From Siphonodentalium dalli (taxonomy: Eukaryota; Mollusca; Scaphopoda; Gadilida; Siphonodentaliidae), in contig CP136063.1 in NCBI GenBank assembly GCA_032622095.1, positions 143,731,950-143,795,949 of the forward strand: a stretch of DNA of 64,000 bases, given 5' to 3'. The translations under genes and the position numbers were made by a program. Below, in pieces: positions 57,216 to 64,000 of this stretch (position 1 is the first letter of the stretch; the number at the start of each line of letters is the position of its first letter). Under the pieces are notes generated by a model. The model was given only the letters and a program-made list of their open reading frames with translations, searched no databases and was not told the origin of the DNA.

Positions 57216-57442
57216 AACCTTGAGTTTTGTCCTTTTCGCGATGACACAAGTGCCGTATCAACAAACCCATTGGCACATGCGCCGTTATGTGTTTATTAAA
57301 AGTCACCGTCCTAGAATCCGTGCATTACATATACAGACTTACAAGGTATGTGTGGACACATAGGCCACAGGGTAAATTTGGAACAGCAATGACACTGCTC
57401 TTGTGGAACAAGCGTGTAATAAAATTGTATACCTATATATAC

Positions 57443-57570
57443 CTATTCCGATCGATACATGGATATTTCGATAAGAAATGAGAATTTGTTCACGCTCACT
57501 GAGTTAAGCAAACGTGAATCAGTGAACACTCATACTGTGTCCGTGCCTCCATAACTATGACATATATATT
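57443..57570 (+). repeat. Dispersed repeat, copy 2
   Basis: Same orientation as 54003-54130; see there. Confidence 0.75.
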
Positions 57571-58767
57571 GTTTTATATATAATCCTTGGCGTATTGGCT
57601 GTTATTTCGTTATTCATCAAAGAATGAAGAACATAAACATCAATTCCAGAACGTATATGGCAACGCGACCATGTCATCTGGTCTGCACCACTGGATCGTA
57701 GTTGAATACATATTTACACTTGTAAGACTGACTGATCCGAATATAGAGGAAAATCAGCACCTGGAATGCACAATGTATTTGCATTCTTATTAGTTATAAT
57801 AACATTCCACAATTCCATAATAGTGGCGTGGCATAATAATCAAGATCACCAATGTCAACTCGGAATTCGGCGCCGAATCAGCATAGAGCCATCATACATA
57901 AAGTAAATGGTGGAAGATTGACACGGGTCAGTGATATGTCCAATTTATTTGATAATTATGTCGCCACACAACATGCATTGGGTATTGTTTTTGAAAGCAA
58001 CTTATTGAGCAGTTCAGACCACTCCAAGCTGAGAGAAGCTGGTTATGAATAAGACTATTAGCGGAAGGACCACTGGCACCCACTGCTGAAGTCCATGCCT
58101 CGCAATAGTGAGCTCTTACAATCTAATTGAATAGTCGCTTCCAAATGTCTTCTTTGGGAAGGATCCAATTCAATGGGAATTATTGAAGACAAGGGGACAG
58201 GTTACACATCTCTAGAACATCGATGTCGTATTTCACATAACCGGTGGTATACGCATTGAATAAGTGGTGCATATAGGGGTTTTTCATGAACATTCCCGAG
58301 GTAACGTCTCGAGTCGCAGGCAGGTGGAAAGGTCGCTGAGGAGCTTAAGGAAGAGAAGTTATCTCGCGTGTATTTAGTGACTCATCGGAAGAACTCTCAG
58401 GAGACTGATTGAGAGGTTTTGCTCAACCTTGTTTGAAGGTTATGTATCTGTTTTACACAAGTGTGGACACTTTCTCTATTCTTTTAGATTGTCGGCTTCA
58501 GGTGAATATTAGAGCTAAGAGCCGCCGAAAATCCCGTCGAAAGCACAACTGTGTGTAGCAGATTTTGCATTGAGGGAGTGGTGCACATACTTAAGAATTT
58601 CCTTCCAGTGATAGTAGAGTATATTTTTCTCATCACTTCAGAGATAATTGTAGCACGATAAACATTGTTGCCGAATATTCCTTGTGAATTGCCCAGAGGG
58701 CGACAGTCGGTATTTTAATCCCAAGAAACCACCATATTACGGAACTCTTCAAAACACCAATCCAGTA

Positions 58768-59784
58768 GGGTAATGTGGGGCATAATGCGACGCGGGGCAT
58801 AATGCGACAGACGGTCGTTAACAGGCCATATGTTTTTCCATGACTGAAGTTGAACCGCATATTTATTATTTTTAGTAAGATCAATCATAGAAGTGCACAT
58901 CCCAATTGGACCGACATCATTATGACTGTTTAATCTCAAATGCGAAACGCCGGAGTAGGGGTACCCACATTTGGTGACCCCCATTTTTGAATTGTTTTAA
59001 CTTTCGGTAGGTATTGTACATGTAAAAACGAACACATCTTACCACTACTACCAAAGCTACATGCGCATTTTGGTAAAGTAAGACAAGTTCTATAGTAATT
59101 TGATCAGTTATATGTACACCGGTTATTCACATTCACTCATATTGGGGGGAGAGGCAGGTTGTCTGGTTGTGGGGCATAATGCGACACTCGCGGGTACAAC
59201 CAGTACGAGAACACAAATCTGATTAGGCATATCGCAAATCAAACCTGGAAAAATAAATCTTATTGTAACCTTAGTTAAAAAAAAAATAAATAAAAAAAAA
59301 ACTTATTCGATCATTCCCAAACATTTAAACATGATATAGATAAATATTTATTGTTAACCCTGCCCCGGCCATTTTCCTGAAATCAATCTTTATGGTGCTA
59401 TTTTTACCCGCCATATAAATCAATAAAATGTCCCATTGGTCTGCTGCTATGACTTTAAATAACTTTTATACATTCTTTCAATCCACAAAAAAAAAGATAC
59501 TGCAGACGGTCTTGTATTTATTAAGTTCGGTATATGCTGATGTTGTAATGTCAAATGTGTCTCATTGTACCCCATGTATGGGGCATAATGCGACTGATTG
59601 GGTAGGTCGACGGAGAGTAATGGTATTCAGAAATTGGTGCTTCCCAGGCAAGTGTGAGCAATAACATGTATACTAGAATTATTTATCTAACTTTTAGTTT
59701 AATAATTTGTGCCCTTCCATTGTTTTTAAGGCATGGTGGGGTCTAATGTGCTTATGTGTCTCATTATGCCCCACAATATTACCC
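58768..59784. mobile_element. 1.0 kb TA-flanked element with repeated GGGGCATAATGCGAC motifs
   Basis: The left end GGGTAATGTGGGGCATAATG is mirrored on the right (CATTATGCCCCACAATATTACCC), and TA lies on both sides (58766-58767 and 59785-59786), as for Tc1/mariner. The core GGGGCATAATGCGAC occurs in direct orientation at ~58777, ~58793, ~59172 and ~59580, and in reverse near 59760. No transposase with DDE motifs is visible, so it is non-autonomous. Confidence 0.82.
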
Positions 59785-59929
59785 TACTAGTGAGGTGATA
59801 TGGATTAAAGGAAAGTTCAGAATTTCTCTCCGCTATTGTGTCAATATAATCATTTCAACAGGAACGAATATTTAGAAGTAACTATATTTTAGTATATATA
59901 GTGTCAATTATCCCCCTTCTAATTATATA

Positions 59930-59937
59930 GACAATAG
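59930..59937. repeat. Left target-site duplication of the 3.5 kb element
   Basis: GACAATAG, repeated exactly at 63471-63478. Confidence 0.88.
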
Positions 59938-61769
59938 CACTGTGTAGGAACTGTTACATCGGAAATCGTTCTATCGCCGGTAGTGTGATGGTTCTTGCCT
60001 GATTTGTTACGGTTCCGGATGATTGAACATAATCATTTTTGTGACAAAATCACGCATAATTTTAGATATCTTGAATATATTAAACTTTCCTGAATGAACA
60101 GAGGCTGCAGAAGTGCCGTGTTATCGAAACCTGAACGCTAGACCACAATTAACTCGGTATTAGCGAGTTAACGCGTAAATATCAACATGTTACCACTGAA
60201 AATCAAGCCACATGGACGCAATTTCTTTGTTTTTCGTGGCGTATACAATATGAAACGCATTCTGAAGACAAACACTGACTATAAAGTGTAGCCGTGTTAT
60301 TCTTTTGTAAAATAGCTGAGAAAGTATCCCGATATGGGTTGATAATTGGGAGCTGTGACCTCGTAATCAACACGGATGCGTGTTACGGTTCTATTTCAAA
60401 CCGATCATGGCTGTGACGGTTCTGTCCATGAGATTTATTCGAACGATTTCTGCACTTGGGTCCGAAAATCGTCTTGTGTATCTGACATTTTAAACCAGAT
60501 AACGACTGTAGCTTATGTAATTTGCATAATAGAACAGGTATATTAAGAAATAACACAATAAATACCTAATACGGGAGATTAAGTGACATTAATAGGCAGA
60601 AATAAAATATTGAAAGTCCCGATGAGTATAGTATCATAATCATGCCCGCCTATATAAATGACCAATGGTAATATAAATCTACCCTCAGGAGAATATGATA
60701 TGTTATATTCATTTACTTAATCTGGGCATTATTGAAAGATCCAGGTGTGACAATATTTCAATGCCAGCGCCATCATATTTCCTCCTCTGAAGTCCGCCTG
60801 GGGGACATTTACACATGTTTGTCGCCCAGACATGAATATAATTTATGAAATCACGTTCAACTGAATCCCTGATAGGTTATGACGTGATTGGGGTGGTTGG
60901 GGGGGGGGCTTGGGGAGGGGGTGCTTAATTGGTGTCTATCCCCAACTTTGGTCAAAATGTTCAACAGTTACAAATTTCTTATCTTACAATAGATTGGTTT
61001 GAAATTTAACACCAACAATATGTTGAAATTGTTCTTATAATTTGATTTGACAACAATTTAATAGTGGTGATTTTGTCGTTTTTAGACTAACATTTGCATA
61101 CTTTCCTACACTTTAAACATGTAATCAACCATATTTGACATATACAAATGGACAACTATTCTTTAGAGTTGATCCAAAACTCATGATGGGTGGACATGAA
61201 GTACTAGTAGGGAGCAGGTGTGATCTAGTTTTCTATATTACATTTACCCCCCCCCCCCCCAATTGGCAAGAAACTGGTTTAATGGAAAAATAATCTAATT
61301 CCATTTAATTAGTATGCTTTGTATTAAATAATGTATGCTCTTTTGCAAAATAAATCATCTCTCTCTCCATCTGTTGGGAAAATTTTGCAATTTTCAGGTT
61401 CAGATATCCACATTTTCTCACTGGGCCCATGTATCCAGAGTTTCTCCCCCGGTTTGCATGGTGGCCAATCAAAGGCTACTGATCAATTCACTTCAGAATG
61501 GTATACCATCTAGAGCTATAATGTGTCATGCAGTTGGGGAAAACCAAAGCCCAGGCCTTGTGCATGAGTTTGGTCTGTTTCAAGGGGATGGTGCGGTTGG
61601 AAATTCCAAGGTGGACGCCCCAACATTGGATACCCTCCAGCCCACGTCCCTGCTCACTTGACACGTTAGTAGCGAGGAATAATAATGTGCCTTGTAATAG
61701 CCAGGTTCAGACACCCATAACACTAATTTTTAATGATTCATTTGTATGAATGTTTAGCTAATAATTCAA

Positions 61770-62077
61770 ACAATCCGTTACTGCATGTTGAATTTAATAG
61801 CTGAGCATTCCGACAAATGAATCAATAGGATTCAAGTAGCTGCTCTTTATAGCACATTTAGTCATCAAAGAATTAACATCCATATAATAATATTTGTAAC
61901 TGCATGATTCTTTTCTCTTTTTTATATGTTACTGCTTGTTGAACTTAATAGCTAAGAATTCCTACAAATTAATCAATAGGATCAAGTAAATTCTCATTAC
62001 AGCGCATTTAGTAACCAAATGTTTAACATCCATATAATAATATTTGTAACTGTAGGATTCTTTGCTTTTTTATATCT
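61770..62077. repeat. ~150 bp tandem duplication
   Basis: GTTACTGCATGTTGAATTTA (61778) and GTTACTGCTTGTTGAACTTA (61928) start two units, both with AACATCCATATAATAATATT. A weaker third start lies near 62140. Confidence 0.88.
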
Positions 62078-62324
62078 TCTATTAAAAAATCAGAGATCCC
62101 TAGTCAATCTAAAATATGATTGAATGGAAGATTACCGTGCTTGTATATGCTTTAATAGCTGCATATTCTAGAATTTAACCTAGATAATCAGCATCCAGCA
62201 AGCGGATGCCCGACATAAACTTCATAAACTGCGTAATCAGAGCATTGTATGGGTGTCAACTAACTTTTAACGTCTTATTTTTGGCTTTTTGTTGAGTAAA
62301 ATAGGTCTACGAAAATAGACAACA

Positions 62325-62880
62325 CTAGCCGATGTGCCCGGCCCTCTTCGTCCGGGCTATTTAGGGATTTTTTTGTGATCGTCTCCGCCTGGGCAAACTA
62401 TTGTTCGATCGGCCCGGAAACATGCCTATATGAGCGAATATGGTCAAGGTCAAGGACATGGTCGCACGTGAAATTTGACCCACCCATATTGTTCCCGGGA
62501 TCAAAGTAGGCCTACATTATACCAAATTTGAGTCGGATTGGTCGAGGTCCAGAAATATGCCTATATGAGCGTATATGAGCGAGGTCAAGGTCAAGGATAC
62601 GGTCGCAATTGAAATTGGACCCGCCCATATTGTTCCCGTAATCAAAGTAGAACCAGCTACCAAATTTAAGTGGGATCGGTCGAGGTCCAGAAACATGCCT
62701 ATATGAGCGTATTTGAGCGAGGTCAAGGTCAAGGACACGGACGCACGTGAACTTGGACCCGCCCATATTGTTCCCCGGATCAAAGTAGGCCTACACACCA
62801 AATTTGAGTCGGATCGGTCGAGCAGTTTTTCGAGTCTATAACACAAATACATACATACAGACAGAAGTCCAGCGCAATGA
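62325..62880 (-). mobile_element. Helitron H, with ~122 bp internal tandem units
   Basis: 3' end CTAG at 62325-62328 after a GC hairpin (CCCGGACGAAGAGGGCCGGG) and followed by T. The body has three ~122 bp units carrying GCCTATATGAGCG, GAGGTCAAGGTCAAGGA and CCCGCCCATATTGTTCCC (from ~62420, 62545 and 62670). The 5' end is less clear than in the chains (no TATATATTTTG start); I place it near 62880. Confidence 0.75.
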
Positions 62881-63470
62881 AATTTCACTATTGTTAACCG
62901 GCTGTTGACTCATGGAAATGTCGGGCCTGCAAAACGCGTTATTTTTTAAACTAGCTGGCGACTTTGTGAATTTTGATAGGCGTAACACAGCTTATTGGAT
63001 AAGCATAGAAAGGCAGTGCAATTCGTCGAAATTAATGACAAGTGGTGCAAATTTCAACTTAATGCATAGTTTGTTGTGTTTATCTTTGTATACTTTCACA
63101 AAATTGGCAGTTTGAACCATGTACCATGGCAAATATTAGCAATAGTGTTACCCGTATAGAACGATTAATGGGGATAGAACCGACTCGATCAGGAGAGAAC
63201 CCAAACAATAATCAAAATTCGTGGTTCTTGTCGTTGTTATGACTCGCACAATGAATTTTTCGTTATTAATACGCTCATTGGTGCCACAGATTGTTATGGG
63301 ATCGAAAATAACTAATCGAATTATCACCTAGATGCCTCAAAATTGCGTTTTAACTGTCAAAAAGTCGTGAAAATGTATAATTTCGATCAGCAAGAACCGT
63401 CACAAATCAGGCAAGAACCATCACAAACCGGCGATAGAACGATTTCCGATGTAACAGTTCCTACACAGTG

Positions 63471-63478
63471 GACAATAG
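63471..63478. repeat. Right target-site duplication of the 3.5 kb element
   Basis: GACAATAG, identical to 59930-59937. Confidence 0.88.
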
Positions 63479-63857
63479 CATAGACTAAAAATAGGATAGA
63501 CGTCGCACTCATGGTTATAAAACTGTAACGCTATTGGACGTCGCCATTGCGTTGGCCCTCAAGCGTTAAGGTAGTTCAGAAAACTAGGGGGAGATAATTT
63601 TACGTTATATTTACATCGAGTTCGCGTAGGTTGTCGAGAGATATCCGTAATAAATGTACTTTTTACTAACTTTGTAACATTATGTATTTTAGGTGACATT
63701 AACCGAATGTCTAAGAATGCGATTTTGTTCAAGATAGGTTTTCCTGAAATAGAAAGTGCCCGCAATTCGATGTTGTTTACGCCGGCATATTGAAAAACTA
63801 ACAAACTGTCTTGTGATATCTTGTGAATTTTGCGTTGATGTTTATTTACTTCGATGT
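63479..63857. other. Non-coding stretch, nothing recognised
   Basis: Short open frames only. Confidence 0.5.
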
Positions 63858-64000
63858 CTTACGTGTAGTGTGGATTTCGTTCTGTAATTTTCTCGATCAG
63901 CTAGTGCAAGTATTGGAGGAGGGATCTGATTTATTACGTGTAGTGGGGATTTAGTTTTGTAATTTTCCTCGATCAGCTGTTGCAAATATTGGAGGGATAT
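63858..64000. repeat. ~75 bp tandem duplication running off the window
   Basis: TTACGTGTAGTGTGGATTTC (63860) and TTACGTGTAGTGGGGATTTA (63935) start two units, both continuing with TCGATCAGCT.GTGCAA.TATTGGAGG. The array may continue past 64000. Confidence 0.88.

Larger units (their letters stand above)
55831..58765. other. Mostly non-coding; one 155-codon open frame and a dispersed repeat
   Basis: See the separate entries for 56748-57215 and 57443-57570. A 19 bp inverted pair, GGGTCTGTTGATACGGCAC (~57163) and GTGCCGTATCAACAAACCC (~57251), is also present. Otherwise nothing recognised. Confidence 0.45.
59938..63470. mobile_element. 3.5 kb DNA element, 8 bp TSD, ~80 bp TIRs (hAT-like by TSD)
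   Basis: The ends begin CACTGTGTAGGAACTGTTAC and match in inverted orientation over ~80 bp (59938-60016 and 63392-63470), including ATCGTTCTATCGCCGG and GGTTCTTGCCTGATTTGT. The 8 bp duplication GACAATAG fits hAT or P transposases. ACGGTTCT-type motifs recur in the left subterminal region (60007, 60385, 60416), as expected for transposase binding sites. No transposase frame is seen; the longest inside is ~108 codons. A C homopolymer (61248-61260), a ~150 bp tandem duplication and a Helitron lie inside. Confidence 0.85.

Noticed and set aside
62512-62888. Two minus-strand frames of 84 and 123 codons
   Set aside because: Translations of the ~122 bp tandem units in Helitron H.

Overview
The window reads as nuclear DNA of an animal, most likely a marine invertebrate. 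The evidence is AT-rich non-coding sequence, many microsatellites, animal-type non-LTR retrotransposons, a Penelope-like GIY-YIG fragment, animal-type Helitrons, and diverse inverted-repeat DNA elements. The mix and the frequent ACATGTA-like motifs resemble molluscan or brachiopod genomes, but this taxonomic reading is weak. I found no convincing complete host gene, tRNA, rRNA or prokaryotic feature. The window is an intergenic or large-intron tract built almost wholly from nested, mostly dead transposable elements.

Layout: (1) 1-8.6 kb is a decayed LINE (LINE-A: end of ORF1, then EN, RT and C-terminal zinc knuckle of ORF2). Its endonuclease is split by a 4.8 kb foldback element with 1.1 kb inverted arms and a 10 bp target duplication. 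(2) 8.6-11.1 kb has GA/TTG microsatellites and an odd GAACCAA/TTGGTTC-dense block. (3) 11.16-14.87 kb is a second, 3.7 kb foldback element with an 8 bp target duplication. Its whole centre is a minisatellite that runs forward in one arm and backward in the other. (4) 17-19 kb holds small inverted-repeat elements and a tandem duplication. (5) 19.9-21.5 kb is a pair of head-to-tail Helitrons. (6) 22-25.2 kb has a LINE fragment (LINE-B), a ~190 bp tandem array and a 23 bp tandem array. (7) 26.8-30.5 kb is a chain of four Helitrons joined end to end with no spacer, one carrying a TTAA-flanked MITE. (8) 30.6-32.4 kb is an old long inverted repeat. (9) 33.9-35.9 kb is a minus-strand LINE-A relative next to a TTAA-flanked element whose arms are themselves hairpins. 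(10) 36.5-37.8 kb is a PIF/Harbinger-like non-coding element. (11) 39.5-45.1 kb is a third Helitron chain. Its last member keeps part of the Pif1-type helicase gene, interrupted by a LINE 3' end with a (TATCC)n tail. (12) 45.8-52 kb has ~560 bp and ~165 bp tandem repeats and a Penelope-like fragment. (13) 52.3-55.5 kb has LINE-C fragments, a hairpin MITE and a LINE 3' tail. (14) 55.5-64 kb has a dispersed repeat shared with the first foldback loop, a 1 kb TA-flanked element, and a 3.5 kb element with an 8 bp target duplication that contains another Helitron.

The most informative structure is the set of Helitron chains. Every internal junction is exactly CTAG|TC in the Helitron strand, while each intact outer edge sits between A and T. 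The joined members include different families, so the chains fit repeated insertion at the A|T recreated at the 5' end of an existing copy, or rolling-circle read-through for like-with-like pairs. All eight Helitrons lie on the minus strand. The two large foldback elements with clear target duplications, and no transposase, are the other main candidates for undescribed families.
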